Shown here piece by piece: positions 9,701-23,631 of a stretch of 64,000 bases of DNA (positions are counted from its first letter, which is position 1; the number at the start of each line of letters is the position of its first letter). The notes beneath the pieces are model-generated. The model saw nothing but the letters and a program-made list of their open reading frames with translations, ran no database searches and was not told where the DNA came from. This stretch comes from Pseudocercospora fijiensis CIRAD86 (Eukaryota; Ascomycota; Dothideomycetes; Mycosphaerellales; Mycosphaerellaceae). The position numbers were made by a program, and so were the translations under genes. The stretch is from NCBI RefSeq assembly GCF_000340215.1, contig NW_006921540.1, positions 986,377-1,050,376 of the forward strand, written 5' to 3'.

Positions 9701-12700
9701 ATGGGGGAGTCCGTTGCTGGAGAAAAGGGCGGCGGCTCTGGCACTTTTCTGCCGGAATCCCTCCTGCCAGGGAAAGACCACTCCTCGCTTTTGCCAGATT
9801 CCCTGCTGCCCGGCGCAGCGACAACAGCGACAGCATCAGCCACAGCATCAACATCAGGCCCGACAACAGAACGTGACTCCCAGAACGTCGGGCATGTCGA
9901 TTCTGCGCGATTGCACATCGATTCGCCTGTGAGCGTGCACGAACCGACTGGCCATGAAAACCGAAGCAACGGCAAGATGTTGGCAGCGGAAAAGCTCTTC
10001 GGCGCCGACCCCAGCAAAGTCAGGCGTAGCAGCACTCTGCCTGTCAATGGCAAGGCAAAGGAAGCTATCCCTGTGGATCCTCACAAGCAGCAGCGAGATG
10101 AATTGATCATGGACACTAACAAATCAAGCATCGTCTCCAAGCGATCTGTCGAGAAGCTTTATTACGGTGGCGAGCCCGAGTACTTTCGATGTTTTGTTAG
10201 CAAATTCAAGCGGAGATCGCCACTCATCAATCGAGGCTACTGGTTGCGCATGAAAGCCATCGAACATGGCGTATCCCGATTTCTTGCCGAGCAGACTGCG
10301 AAGCGAAAGGTGGTCGTCAACTTAGGCTGCGGCTAGTATGTCCCCATCTCTCGTGTCTGCATTGTTGCCTTCATATTGACACGCGCCACAGCGACCCATT
10401 GCCCTTTCTCTTTCTTGGCAAGCAACCAGTACTATGTCAAGGCGCTACATTCGTGGATGTGGACTATCCTGCTCTGATGCAGAATAAGGTCGGCATCATC
10501 CAGAAGACAGAGCAGCTCAAAAACATTCTACCAAAATTCACCGCTACTGCAAGGGATGGGGGCTTGTTGGCGTCCAGCGACCCGTACGTGGCCATTGGTT
10601 GCGACCTTGCAAATATTGAGCCCATGAAGGAGATTCTCAGAGATCACTTGACCTTGGAAGGGAAGGATGTAGCAATCCTGTTCGTGTCAGAAGTGTCGAC
10701 AGCTTACATGGAACGAGAAGCCTCACAATCAGTCTTCCACTGGTCAGCGACGTTCGACGATGTCAGATTCTGTCTTTTGGAACAGCATCTCCCAGACGGT
10801 TCGGATCATCCATTCGCAGCAACAATGTTGGCGCATTTCGAAAAGCTCAGAACGCCCTTGCGTGCAGTCGGGACCATGGAACAGATGAAGCTCCGATTCG
10901 TCGCAGCTGGCTACCCCGAAACTGGTACCGAAATAAGATCTTTATGGGAGCTGTGGTCAGATCCTGTATTCCTGAGTGCCGAGGAGCGGCGACGATTGGA
11001 CCGCGTGGAGCCATTCGATGAATGGGAAGAGTTCGCTCTCTTCGCCTCACACTACTTCCTCCTGTATGCGGAGAAGGAACCGGGCCGCGACTACACATAT
11101 AAGCCGTATAGAGCATCGCGAGCATCACTATTCGCGGGATCGAGTAAAGGATCTATCATATCGAGTCCGACAACGAGCAGTAGTCCGGACACTCCGCAGT
11201 ATCACTTCGGACCTGGAGATATCCTGCAGACGCACGAATTGCTTGAGCCACACAACTTTCGGCGTTATGCTGCTTCGATACCTCCTCTGCTTACTGACGC
11301 TTCCGGCGATTCCGTAGGACTCCATGGCGGTCTCGGCACCCAGGAACGCCTTGACACGTGTAATACGTATTCTAGGTTTGATGCCGTGCAACCGATTCAA
11401 GGGCCGCCGTTACGGCAGGGTCTTATGTGCCACGCTGTGACACGGCTTGGCAGTACTGCGAACTGTGTACTGACTGGTGGACGGACGTCACCCGATAAGG
11501 CGAGTGCAGAGGCATGGCTTAGACTGGATGCCAAGTGGAGGAGAGTACAAGACCTTCCTTCGGGGCGATATCGACACAGCGCTGTTCCGTTGGTACTACC
11601 CACAGATCCTCGGCCTGCGCATACGGTCCTCCTGTTTGGGGGAAGAACGAGCGATGGCCACGTTCTCGACGAGTGGCTCATCTGGACTGGTGAGACGGGA
11701 TGGCAGACCGTGTCTGTACAAGGCGAGGAGCGACCATCCGCCCGATTCGGTGCCACAATGATCACAGATAGCAGAGAAGGTGTCTCTGGTGTGTTGGTCG
11801 GCGGCATGACAAGCGCAGGTCGCGTGCTAAACGACTTCTGGCATTGGACCTTGGAGAGCGACATGACCCTCATCTGCAAGAACGTGACTGCTCGAGCCAC
11901 AGCGTTCTTGAAAGCAGATGCAGTCATTCTTGGGCGTTTCGGAGCTCAGCTTGTGCGATCAAATCGAGGGATCTTGATGATCGGAGGAATTACAGGTGCA
12001 AGAATGCTCACACGGCAAGATGAGATCCTCAACATGAAGACTTTACGACCCCAACCAATTCAAGGCCCTCGACCGCTCTTCATCGGCCACACAGTAATGG
12101 ACGTAGATGGCGGTCTCCTAGTCCTCGGCGGAGGAGCAACCTGCTTCTCATTCGGCACAACCTGGAACCGAAGCTGTATCCTCAACGACGCCCAACCCGG
12201 CGAATTCGAAATGGAATGGCGCCTCCACTCCACCTTGGAAGGCGGCAAACCTACAGCAGAGCAAAGCAAAATCTTCGTCGAGTCTCCTACAGACGGCGGA
12301 GCAGAGAGTAACGGCCACTGCGCCTCAGCCTCAAAATTACCCCCTCCTATGGCCATCCACGAAATGAAAATCTCCCACGGCATCAATTTCCCACAATACG
12401 TCGAAGCAGCTCGACCCCTCGTTCTCAGACGCTGTCAAATCGGAACTTGCACGACGGCATGGACGACCCAATACCTCAAAGAAGCCATAGGCGCGGATCG
12501 CAAAGTCTCCGTTCACGCCGCCACGACGCAGAATCTGGACTTTCAGAGCAAGAATTTCCAATACATTACTTCAGAATTCGGAGCTTTTCTGGATGGCGTG
12601 GAGCGTGGAGAAAGGCTATACCTACGATCTCTGTCCCAAGACGCACCTTCCAAGAACCCTACATGTCTGTCCGAGGACTTTCCGTCGATTGCACAGGACT

Positions 12701-13317
12701 TCGAATTACCGCATGAACTGGAATATGTCACGCAGAATCAACATAGTTCTCCGCTGAGAATTTCCGGGCCGGTGAATATGTGGTTGCATTACGATGTGAT
12801 GGCTAATGTTTACTGTCAAGTTCGGGGCAGGAAGAGATTGTTGCTCTTCCCTCCTTCCGATGTCAGTCAGCTGGGTTTCGAGCCCGGAGCTTCGAGTTCA
12901 TCGGTTAATGTATTTGGAAAGGCTGATGGGAAGGGGCCCGCGACAGATCATGCAGCTCTGGCAAACACGCATCCCCAAGAAGCTGTTCTGGACCCGGGCG
13001 ACATCCTCTTCATCCCGCCGATGTGGGTACACACGACCGCTCCGACGGAGAGTTTGAGCATTGCGGTCAATGTCTTCTTCCGCAATTTGTCGAATGGCTA
13101 TGCGGCGGGTCGAGATGTTTACGGAAACCGCGATCTTGCTGCGTATGAGAAAGGCAGGAAGGATATTGACAAGATTGTGAAGAGTTTTGATCAATTGCCC
13201 CCGGATGTCTCGGGCTTCTATCTCGAGCGGCTTGCGAATGAAATGTTGGAGAAGGCGAAGAATCTGAGTCGAAATGCGAGTTTGCATTCGGTATATGCGG
13301 AATTGGGAGGGAGCTAG
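9701..13317 (+). CDS. PPM2: tRNA wybutosine-synthesizing protein 4 (methyltransferase-kelch-JmjC)
   Basis: Leucine-carboxyl-methyltransferase family enzyme of the TYW4/Ppm2 group, which makes the last methylation and methoxycarbonylation of wybutosine at position 37 of tRNA-Phe. Exons 9701-10335 and 10392-13317 join in frame (NLGCGYDPLPF) to 1186 residues. Domains in order: a methyltransferase at about residues 140-460 with the SAM-binding NLGCGYDPLPF at 207-217; kelch-type repeats at about 500-780 (VLLFGGRTSDG, GVLVGGMTSAG, GILMIGGITGAR, LLVLGGGA); and a C-terminal JmjC domain with the metal-binding HxD of WLHYDVMANVYCQVRGRKR near residue 1010 and a later WVHTTAP. Yeast Ppm2 lacks the JmjC part, while many filamentous fungi carry it. 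The first 130 residues are low-complexity and weakly conserved, so an internal ATG (9977 or 10110) may be the real start. Confidence 0.92.
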
Positions 13318-13975
13318 AAGAGGTGGAAGATGGATTTTGGTGCAGGGGAAGCTCGAAAGGTTGTGAATGGCAAAATAGCCAAGACACGTGTCCATATATG
13401 CATGTCGTGAGGTAGGCATTGGTGATGCCGGTTGTGAATAGCTGCGATGTTCGAGGTGTCAGTAGTTCGACAGTGATATGACGATGCCGCATGCAATCGC
13501 GGCGGTCCAGGAGCATCTCGATGGCCAAAAGTACATTCTCGCTGGAATCGCATTCGCTGCTGGTGCGTAGTCGACGCGTCGTCTGCAAAGAGCCCTACGT
13601 AGAGCCGGTAGCTAAGCAGGCTAGTCTCTAGAGCTGTCACCCCTGGTACTGGGACGCGAGAACGCTGCTTAGTTGCATGTCAACACAGTAAAGGTGTGTG
13701 GGAGATCGATGATTTGTGAGAGCAGTGCAACGACGTCCAGCGAATTGCGTCTGATTCGATCTTTGGGCATCCACTAGAGCGGCACGAGTTGCGTCGATCG
13801 AGCTTCTCGTCGACGATGACTTGCGGCTCACTTGGTACGTATATGTACATACATAGACGGAGCGCAGACGTTGGTGAGGTGTAAGTAGATCAACCAAGAC
13901 AAGGGTGTAGATCGCGCCGCCACGGCGGCCAGGTTTAACAAGGCGCTTGACCACTTCTATAGTTGTTGACAGGCT
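13318..13975. other. intergenic up to the transposon island
   Basis: 3' flank of the wybutosine gene. Base composition is normal until about 13,970, where sequence changes abruptly to TA-rich, CA/TG-poor repeat DNA. No gene was recognised. Confidence 0.5.
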
Positions 13976-16728
13976 ATATATGGACCGCTAAGAGGTCCAA
14001 TTTCGAGCCAATTTGAAGCCTTGTAATCGCATAGTATAGGCCTGCAAATAAGGAGTTACATTAAAGCCAAACTAGACCTTATCTAGCGGCCATTTCTACC
14101 TCTTATTAATCGACCTATTCTACCTCTTCCTCGCGTTACATATCGCGCTTATTTTAACCTTACTGTCGCTAATTCTACGCTCTTTATAATAGCTAAGCCG
14201 TCGTACGCTAAACACCTATCTCCTAAGGATATTGAGTTATTGCTTAGTAAGCTAGAAGTAGAGCGGCTAGTACGTATAACTCGTCTCGTAGACTATATTA
14301 TAACTAAGTAGATTGTAACTAAGTAGATTGTTATAGTTTAAGAGCCCGTTTCTACTAAATCTATACGATCGAAGGCGCCTATTCTTCTACCCTATAGGTA
14401 GTAAGAAGGGTATTTATCGAGTAGAGGGCTTCGAATACGACGAATACCGCTATTTCGTATCGAATGTATAGTATTACAAAGATCGACCTAGCAAGTTATT
14501 AGTAGACCGCGATAATAACCGCTTATATCGACGATTAAGCCTTAAATGTCGTATTTATAAGCGCTATATAGACTACGACCGCGTAGACCGCAAACAGCGC
14601 GCTTCTAACGCTTCTAAGGGTATAGTTATCGTTGCTAAGCCTAGTAGAAAGCGTATCGCGCGAACGAAGCCCTTAGACGACTACGGTACGAAGTTGTCTA
14701 TTATTAAGGTATACGAGAAGCGGCCTAAGGCCTATTTAGGCGAGTTCCTCGATAACTATATACCGAAGGCTCTACCTACTAATTTAACGGTTATAAGGCC
14801 GATCTACGTCGAGCTAGAATCGCTAAAGGAAGGTTATTCGTATAGTCTCGAGTTTGTAGATAGATTAGCGACTAACGACGGTATAAAGGCCGTTTAGAAG
14901 GACCTACTAGATTCTCGAGCTAGTTAGTATTATAGAGTAAGCTCTTAGCGCCGAAAACTAACTATTCTAGTAGGCTTAATAACTGTCGCTTAGTTAGTTA
15001 ACGATATAAGACGACCTAAATAGAAGCAGGTATAGTACGACGCTAGAGCCGTTATTATTACTCGAGACCGTATTAGTAGCGCTAACCGCGAAGCCCTAAA
15101 GCGTATAAGCGACAAGCGAAGAGATAGTGTTAAACTAGACAGTAAGAAATAGCTTTAGCAGGCGTACGAGTACTTATAGGCTAAATTTAGTAGTAGAAGT
15201 AGCTACGCAGAGATAATTAAGTCTCGTAGAAGTAATAGAAAGCTATATAGAGGCCTTGTATAGGTAGCGGACTAGCAACTTCGAGCCCTTCGCAACTATA
15301 GGTCTTTGTTCTTACTAGACTCTACGTACCTAACTAATAAGCTAAAATAGCCTCTCTCGACTATACACGTCCGTAATAGCTATTTAGAGTAGCTTCTAGC
15401 GGCTTACTTCCTTATAGACTATAAACAAGTACACCTTATTAAGAAGGCTATTTCTAGGCTTAAAGAAAAAGCTAAATTAGACTATAATCGCAAGGTTAGC
15501 GAATACGACGGCTATAGCAAGCACTTCTAGCTCAACCTTAACAACCGCTATTCTTCTAAAGCTAAAGATTAAGACTAGTTTAACTATACTAAGCAGTCTT
15601 CTTAGATAGCGCTATAGTCGATTACTAATAACTCAGCAAGTAAGCAACTCGGTATCGCTTAAGGCCTCTTAGATAGCGGCATTATCTAACGCCTCTACTA
15701 ACGCTACCTTATTAAAACCCTCGAGAAGCACTTTAAGCGCTTTCCGGCTGTTTTAAAGGCAATAAACAAGGCTCTGTTTATTGCTCGAGACTAAGAAGAA
15801 TGCTAATACTTTATTGACTAGGCAATAGTAGCCTTTAAGTCCTATAAGAATACAGTTACGGCCGCCGAAGAGTTAGCTTATCTAAAGGCAAATTAGAAGG
15901 CTTCCGAAAGCGATCGCTAGGCGACTTAGTTACGGCTCGGAGACCCGATTTTAATAGCCGTTCGCACTACTAGCCTACTCGAGGGCTATTACGCACACTT
16001 AAAGCGCCGAGACAAGCGTTAGATACGCAAATAGAGCTTACGAGGTGCGTATTCGTCCTATTCTTATAGTGCTGTCGGAATTTATATAAAAGCTATATTT
16101 TTTAGAATAGGGGAATTCCTTAGCACGGCGGCTTTTAGTATTATTCTTACACTTCTATAGCTTCTTAGCTCTTCTATATAACAACAACTAACTGTTATAG
16201 GCACTGTTCTACACGTTGTTTAGCTTGATAGCTATATCCGCGACCGAGTCCGTTAAAATAGCGTAGTTAAGAAGCATAGATAGCTTCTAATGTAGCGGCA
16301 AAGCAAGACTATCGAATTTAGGCGTTTACCTCTCGCAATATAGAAGAAGGTAGCGGATTAGCTTATATAGTGCTACAACGATATTAATAGCTATAAGCCT
16401 ACCTAGCGGATAGCACTACCGGCTCCGTACGACAACGTATATAGTAAGTGCTTCTACTACTTCTAGTATAGCTATTACCTACCTTGCAAGTATATTTAGC
16501 GCTTCTATATCGAGGGAACGAGTGTTCTTATACTAGAACGTTGCCGGCTCTATATTAATCGCTTCTAAGGTCTAAATAGCAATCTAATCTACCCTAAATA
16601 GCACTAGACTAAGCTAATTATAAACGACGACAATTAGTTAAGCCTAGCAGGTGCTATTAAGGTCTATAAGGCACTAGGAGTGTTACGGAAGCACTAAGTG
16701 AAGGACTACTTCTATTCTATATAAGAAT

Positions 16729-16733
16729 TAGTC
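16729..16733. repeat. target-site duplication TAGTC, left copy
   Basis: Five bases directly outside the 3' LTR, identical to 23,841-23,845 outside the 5' LTR. Five-base duplications are normal for Ty3/gypsy integration. Confidence 0.85.
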
Positions 16734-16931
16734 TGTAAGAAGGGTTATGTCAGCAGGTAGATAGGGTAGTAGTGAATCAGTATAGTATTCGATAGAGATC
16801 TAAGAGGAGAGGGAGGAAGGCAGGCTAGTTAGCCCAACGCCTAGCGCTAAGCCCTGCCTAAGGCATTAAGACCCTAGCTTCACTCGAGCCCGGTTACCTA
16901 CCAATTACGTATAACCTCTTTAGTCCTGATA
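16734..16931 (-). repeat. 3' LTR of the chromovirus
   Basis: 198-bp long terminal repeat, pair of 23,643-23,840. On the minus strand it starts TATCAGG (TG mutated to TA) and ends CTTACA. It differs from the other LTR at 10 positions, and at every one this copy keeps the state expected before RIP. Confidence 0.95.
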
Positions 16932-18139
16932 TACGCTTCTCTTCTAAAGGCCGCGCCCTCGTAGCTAGTCTTTGTTCTATTCTTAACCTCTATCGCTGCT
17001 AACTTAGCAGGTCTAGTAAGCTTCTTAGTCCGCGCTAAATTAAATACGCAATTACCGATTATGTAACTATATTAAACCTTACCTCTAATATAACACAATG
17101 TCTAACTCTAACTGCGCTATCCCTTTATATAATAAAGTGATATATAACTACAAAAATTGACGACTACCGACTAATTACAATACGAGCGCACCTTCCCTAC
17201 TATAATAGGTAGGTATACGGGGTATTGTAGCACTACCCCTGTTCTACGTAATGTCGTACCGAGTTCTTTGCGTCTACTCTAAAAGACCTAGCTATATCCG
17301 CTTCCGAGGGTTGTCCGCTTCCGAGGGTTTGTTCTTATTATTATAAGGGCCATTATTGTTCGTAGTTTCGCTAGCCCTAATTAGTTAGGTTTGGCAGCCT
17401 TTAATTGTCAATCTTATCTTATCTTTTTAGAAAAAACACAGCTCGTCTAGTTTCTATAGGTAAAGGCTATTGTAAGTGCAGTAGTAGAGGTTCGCCTCGC
17501 TTAAAGGGTTAGATAGATCGAGGAGTAACCTATTGTCCGCAAGATCGACCCCGGCTAGCTTAGCTCTATAGTTTTACCCTTAGTTAGTCTATTAGTCGCT
17601 TAATCTTTTAACTTAGTCAAAGTTTTAACTTAGCCTTAAAGTTTTAATTAAACCTTTAATAGGCTTAAAGCTTTAATTAAAGTTTGATTAAAGGTGCCTT
17701 AGGCTCGTAGTATAGGTAAGGTTGCGTCTATAGGCGTAGCGACAATAGCAAGTAATATTAATAATAGTAGCGCTAGTCGTCTTAGCGCTAACTTTACCTT
17801 GCTTCTAATTTCCTTCTTCGACTAACAATATACTCCGCAATACCGTTACTAATATAGCCGCGCCGGCCGCGCCGATTGCCTAGGCCTCGAGGCTTCGATA
17901 GAATAAAGGAACAAGAGGGGGACCTAAATACTAGGAGAAGGGCCTTATAGGGCGCATTAGTAAAGAGGTAGAGTCCTTAAAAGAGCAGGCAATTAGTTAA
18001 CGCGTCGTAGTGCGCCTAGTATAGTCTTATTGTCCTTTGTTGCTAACAATTGCTTGTCTCTAATTAGTTAGCTAATAGCACCCCGGGGGTAGCATTGTTC
18101 CTAGGCTTAGTAGTAACATTATAAGCTTTTAGCCTTCTT

Positions 18140-21100
18140 CTTGTTCTTTACGCTAGTCTAGTACTTATCTAATAACTCGGTTATGTCCTTAAAGGAACCT
18201 TCAGCTTCCTACGAGTCCTATTTAGGTAAATAGCCTTGCTATCTTAATAGGTACTCCTTCTTGCCTTTCCTAGTCCGGTACTATAGGATACGTTCTATAG
18301 ACTACAGCTCTTCCCTATCCGCTAATATGTCTTCGTGTTTAGCAGGTGCTTCATCCCCCTTACGTAGGTAATATAGCTTAAGGAGGGATATATAGAAGGT
18401 GTTATAGATAGTATAATAGGGAGGAAGCTATAACTAATAGGCCTATACGGAGGAGCCCTTAACTTCTCGAATGCGGAATAGGCTAATATATCTTAGTGCG
18501 AGCTTAGGCCTTGTTTTGCTGTTAGGTAATAGGTGCTTGCGGATGCGGAGGTTCTTAGTACTTAGTATAACTATATCGCCTTGTTTGAAGGTTATCGGCG
18601 TATAGTGCTTATCGTAGTAGGTCTTTTAGTACTCTTAAGCCTTTGTCAACTTCTCGGCTATCTTAGCATAGATTTCTCGCATCTTCTAAACCCTCTTAAT
18701 AGCCGCTAGTGTTTTAGGTACTTAACGCGCTTCCCTTTTATTACGCTCGGCCTCGAGCGAGGTAAATAGGTCTTAAAGTAAGGCAGCGTTCTAGCCTATT
18801 ATAGTAAAATAAGGGGAGACCTTAGTAGATAAGTAGACACTATTATTATATACGAATTTAGCTAGTTGTAGGAGGTTAACCTAGTCCTCGGGGTTCTTAT
18901 TAATGTAACTACGTAGGTACTGCTATAGGGTAGCATTCTGCCTCTCTGTTTAACCGTTAGTCTGTAGATAGAAGGCTGTTAATAGCCGATACTTTAGTCT
19001 TAGCTATAAGCAAATCTCGCTCTAATAGTAAGATGTTAGTATCGATCTACGATCGGATACGATCCCCTTAGGGGTTCCCTAATAGGTATAGAAGATGTTA
19101 GTCTACAGCGCCTCTACTATATTAATAGCAGTCCAATCCTTGCGAGTAGGAATGTAGCGAGCACCCTTAGTGAATCGGTCTATAACGACTAATATAGCGT
19201 TAAAGACGTCTTTGCTTCCTCTTCGCTTAGTAGGGGGAAGGCCTATAATAAAGTCTATTATAAGCTCTGCAAAAGGCTTCTTTAGAACAGGGAGTGAAGA
19301 CAACTCGCTAAATAGTAAGTGCTTTAGTGCTTTAACTCGCTAGTATACTATACAGGTCTGCATATACTCCTTTATATGCCGCTTACTATTTAGCTAGTAG
19401 TATGTGCGCAATAGTAACTCGTACGACCTCTCTATACTATAGTAACTAGCGAGCTCACTATTATAGTGCCTTTTTAAAAGCTCTTGTCTAATCGATTGTT
19501 CAGCGGGGATATAGTATCTGCCCTTAAACTTCAAGTAACCTTTGTCGTCGATCGACTAATTACTCTTGCTAGATCGAGTCGTTCGCCTACTTACAAGCTT
19601 ATTAATACGGTTAATAGCAAAGGCGTCCCTCTACTAAGCACGCAATAGCTTATCTATAAACGATTAACTATCCCTATTTGTAAGGTTATTTAACAGTACC
19701 CTCGCTATTAAACGAGGTACGCATTATATACATCTAATAGCACTAGCAGCCGGAACTACTGCAACCTCTTCTATAGTACTGTCGCTATATAGACTATTAC
19801 TATAGATAGCAATGTCCTTAATCGAGTTATTATAGCTCGAGCGATCTACGTCCTTCTTAACGTGCACTAGAAGAACGACAACTCCGCTATAGTATTTGTT
19901 GCCGCCGCGGGGTCCGGAAGTCCGCTTATCTTGCGCTTGCTTATTAATAACACGGGCTATAGCAATCTTATGCTACAGGGTTAGAAACAATAAATTAATG
20001 TACTAAGTCTCGCTGTCGTAATTAGGTCGCCTCGATAGGCTATTAGTAGGGTTGCTTACGCCTAGCCGATATAATATATTAAAATCGAACCCGGCGAGGT
20101 AGACGGCCTATCTAGCCTATCGACCTATAACCCTAGTAACCTTCGTAATTCTACGGAGGTTGTTATAGTCTGTATAGACCTAAATAGTGTGCTATACACT
20201 ATCGAGATAGTAGCGCTAGTGCTTAAAGGCCTCGACAATAGCTAGGAGCTCTTGCTCGTAGGTCTTATATCGACGCTCTATATCGATTATCTTTCGTAAA
20301 AAGAAGGCAATTAGGTGCTAGTAATAGTTATTATCTAATTGTTGTAACATAATAGCCGATATAGCGAACTGTAAAGCGTTAGTCTCAATTCGGATCTGCT
20401 TACTTAGCACGAAATAGTATAATAAGGGGACATTAGTAAAGCGTTGCTTTAGGCCGTTAAAAGCGGCTTGTGCTCTATTAGTCCATTTGAACTCTCTAGT
20501 TAGGTTAGCCTTGGTTTTGGTAAGCTTAGTTAGGGGCATTATATACCGTAAATAGCCCTTAATAAACCGGCGGTAGAAATTAGCGAAGCCGAGGAACGAT
20601 TAAAGCTCCTTAATAGACGTAGGAACAGGCTATTTAGTAATTGTTTTAATCCGATTAGGATCAGCCTTAATACCCTTAGTTAACACGAGGAAGCTAAGGA
20701 ATAACACCTCTTTAGTAGCAAAGGTGCATTTAGAAGGCTTGTAATATAAGCTATAGGCTCGTAGGCGGTCGAGGACCTTACGGACTATAGCCTAGTACTC
20801 CGTAATGTTAGGTAAGTGTATATAAACTAGGATGTTATCTAGGTAAACTATACAGAGGTAATCTAATAGGCCTAATAGGGCCCGATTAATATAGGACTAG
20901 AATGTAGTAGGGGCATTAGCTAGCCTAAATAGCATAACTAAGTACTCGAAATAGCTATAGCGAGTGCGAAAGGCTATCTTCTATTTATCGCCCTTGCGAA
21001 TACGAATGCGGTAATAGGCGTCCTTAATGTCTAATATAGTATAGTAGTAGGTACTAGAAAGGCGATCGAGGGTCTTATTAATAAGAGGAAGTAGATAGCG

Positions 21101-21930
21101 ATCCTTAATAGTAATAGCATTAAGCCTACGATAATCGATATAGAGGCGCAGGCTACTATCCTTCTTTAGTACGAATAGGATAGGTGCACTAGCAGGGCTG
21201 TTACTATATCGAATTCGACTATTAGCTAGGTTTTCCTCTAGGTACTTACGTAGCATAGTAAGCTCTCGTTTACTAAGGTTGTAGAGGGGGCTAAAAGGAA
21301 CCTCCTTGCCCTCTATAATATTAATCTTATAATCCGTCTCTTTAAACATAGGCAATGTCGATGCTAGGTAGTGTTCAAACACATTAATATAGGTCTCTCG
21401 GATAGGCACTAGTATACGAGAGAGCTAATTAGGGTCTATGCTATTAGGGGGTATAGGTTTATCGTTATCTCTACCGAGAAGATTAGCTATCGGATTAGCT
21501 AAGGTAGGTATTAGGTTGCTAATAAACAGGACCCTAATATTATTAGGACACTCGCTAATATTAATGTGTTTAATATCCTCTTTCCTAGCGATTCCAAATC
21601 GCTACTTCTAGAGGCCTAGGTCTATAGCTATAGCGTAGTACTTAAGAACAGGGTTGCTAATAACAATATCGGATAGGAGGCTGTCTATATCTACTACGTA
21701 GGCAGTAAAGTCTAGTAGGCGCTCATTTCCGAGGTCGTCCTTTAGGGCTATAGGAACATAGTAGGCCCTATAGGTTAAGTGCCGAGCGTTATTAAACTAG
21801 GCAAGGGTTGGCAGGTTAGTCTTCGGCAGTTGTCGAAGGTCTAATTGCTTAGCTAGGCGATAGCTAATAAGGGCACTAACTGAATTTCCTAGATCTAGTA
21901 TAACCTTGGTTTAATAGGTAGTGCCCTTCG
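18140..21930 (-). pseudogene. pol remnant: protease, RT, RNase H, integrase, chromodomain
   Basis: Degraded pol, minus strand. A retropepsin-like stretch (SVSALISYRLAKQL) lies at about 21,900-21,820. Reverse transcriptase is open over 142 residues at 21,409-20,981 (YIDYRRLNAITIKDRY, LDIKDAYYRIRI); its catalytic box at about 20,844-20,833 reads YLDN instead of YLDD. RNase H is at 20,539-20,318 (FKWTNRAQAAFNGLKQRF). The integrase core is at 19,303-19,103 (LIIDFIIGLPPTKRRG, DRFTKGARYIPTRKDW). At about 18,300-18,140, ERILxYRTRKGKKEYLLRxQGY is a chromodomain. Many stops and lost catalytic residues make it non-functional. Confidence 0.88.
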
Positions 21931-22059
21931 TGTCTTATATAAGGTAGGAGCGTGTTATAGCTAGCATAATGTCGATAGTCTTACGCCGCACAAGGCTAAC
22001 AGTTAGTGCGGCGTTTACTCTTTTTTCGACTAATTAAAAGAGCCGACTAGGGTAGCGTT

Positions 22060-23385
22060 AGCGGCTAAAAGGTGTTTCCTATACTTAGCGGAAGTACGGT
22101 CAATTCGGGCCTAGTCCTTAGGTTTGTCGCATTGGCCTAGTAGATAGCTAGTGCTGTTACAATTAAAGCACTTCAATCTAGTTAGTAGACTGCCGTAGCT
22201 GTTATTGCTATTGTTAGACGAGCGGTTAGCATTATAGGGATACGAGCCCCTTCTACGGCCCCTATCGCGGCCTCCTTTATATAGCCGGCGGCTACGGCCT
22301 CTTCTACGGTCGTTGTTACTATTCCTATTGTTAGCACTATTGTCTTAGTAGGAACCTTAATTTCCTCCGTAGCTACTACGGTTGCTACGGTTAGTACTAG
22401 CTAGTCGGATCCTTAATTCTAGTCGTTGCTAAAGCTAAACAGCTCGTTTAGCTGTTTCTACTTTAACTATGAATTGAATACGTATTAGGTTAGCTTGTTC
22501 GAATATACGGCGACGGTCTAATTCGAGGATAAGTTCCTATCTAAGTTTTAGGCGTATTTCCGAGATCTATATAGAATTAGTCTTAGCCGGAAGGTTATCC
22601 TCGAGGGTCTTTAAATAGGCCTCGAATAAACGAGCCGATTAATTAGTCTTTTGTTTAGCTCGAAGGTACAGGTCCTAAGCATGTTATTGCCTTAGTATAG
22701 GGTTTCTAAGGGTGTCTAGTATAATAGTCTTATAGGTTTGCTACTAAATAGCGGTCTAATTAGTAAGGGAGTTAAAGTAGTTATCCTAGGTGCGTTTTAG
22801 GTCGCTATTAATATATTACATAGCGTAGACGGCCAATAAGTAGTTATCTAGCAGCGCTCTTAGTACATTACGCTAGTTAAGCTCGCAGTTACGAATGTAA
22901 TTATTGTATTGCTTCCGACTAGAGCTATTAAACACAGTACAGTCCTTAAGTTTAGCATCCTTCTTTTAGACTAAAACGGGTAGTAAAGAAGGCCCTGCTA
23001 TTAGTTTGGTAGTAGTAGGGTCTTCCTAAAGGCGGCGAAGCTCGAGGAGGTTATCCTTTAGCTATTGTTCTTAACGTAGGGCAGTAAGCCTGTTTTAAGT
23101 AGCTTCTTGAAGTCTCCCTAATAGTTAAGGGCTAAAGGCTAGTTAGCTATATCGTCGATTAACAATGTTGTTAAGAATGTCGTTAATAGGCAACTCTAGG
23201 TCGTTACCTAGAATTATAGGTTCTTCGGCAGGCCTAGTAGTAGGCTCCTTAGTAGGAGGCACTTTAGTAGGTGCTTTAGTAGGCACTTTAGTAGGTACTG
23301 TACTACTAGCATTGTCGTTACTAGCGCTACTAGCGGCAGCACGGTTGTTGTTTCGTAATAAACCGGCTATTATAAGGGGCGACAC
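22060..23385 (-). pseudogene. gag remnant of the chromovirus
   Basis: The first 80 residues are open (23,385-23,143) and contain a repetitive PTKVPTKAPTK stretch. Further frames are broken by stops. Near the end, at 22,170-22,129, a zinc-knuckle pattern CFNC...QC is visible in which the expected His reads Tyr, a change that CAC-to-TAC RIP explains. This is a nucleocapsid-type knuckle, so the region is gag. Confidence 0.75.
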
Positions 23386-23631
23386 TAATAATGTATTGTT
23401 AGCCCCTAAGATACGGATATAGCGGAATTAGTAGATATTAGTCTAGTACGATTAACTTAGTATAATAGGCCGTATAGAAGGCCTTGCTTAATGCTTAGTA
23501 CGGTTGTTTCGATAGAATAGTACGTATAGGTCCCGTTCTTCGGGCGCAATATAGTTAGATTAGTCTTGTTCGTAGCTATACCGCTAAAAGCTTGAAATAA
23601 GGACTATCTAGCTACTACCCTTAAAGGGTAG

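Noticed and set aside
9439..10053. 204-codon frame antisense to the start of the wybutosine gene
   Set aside because: A shadow of the sense exon and the GCATCC repeat; no domain.
13976..14030. GGACC...GGTCC palindrome at the left island border as a transposon terminal repeat
   Set aside because: No inverted counterpart was found near 24,900-24,990.
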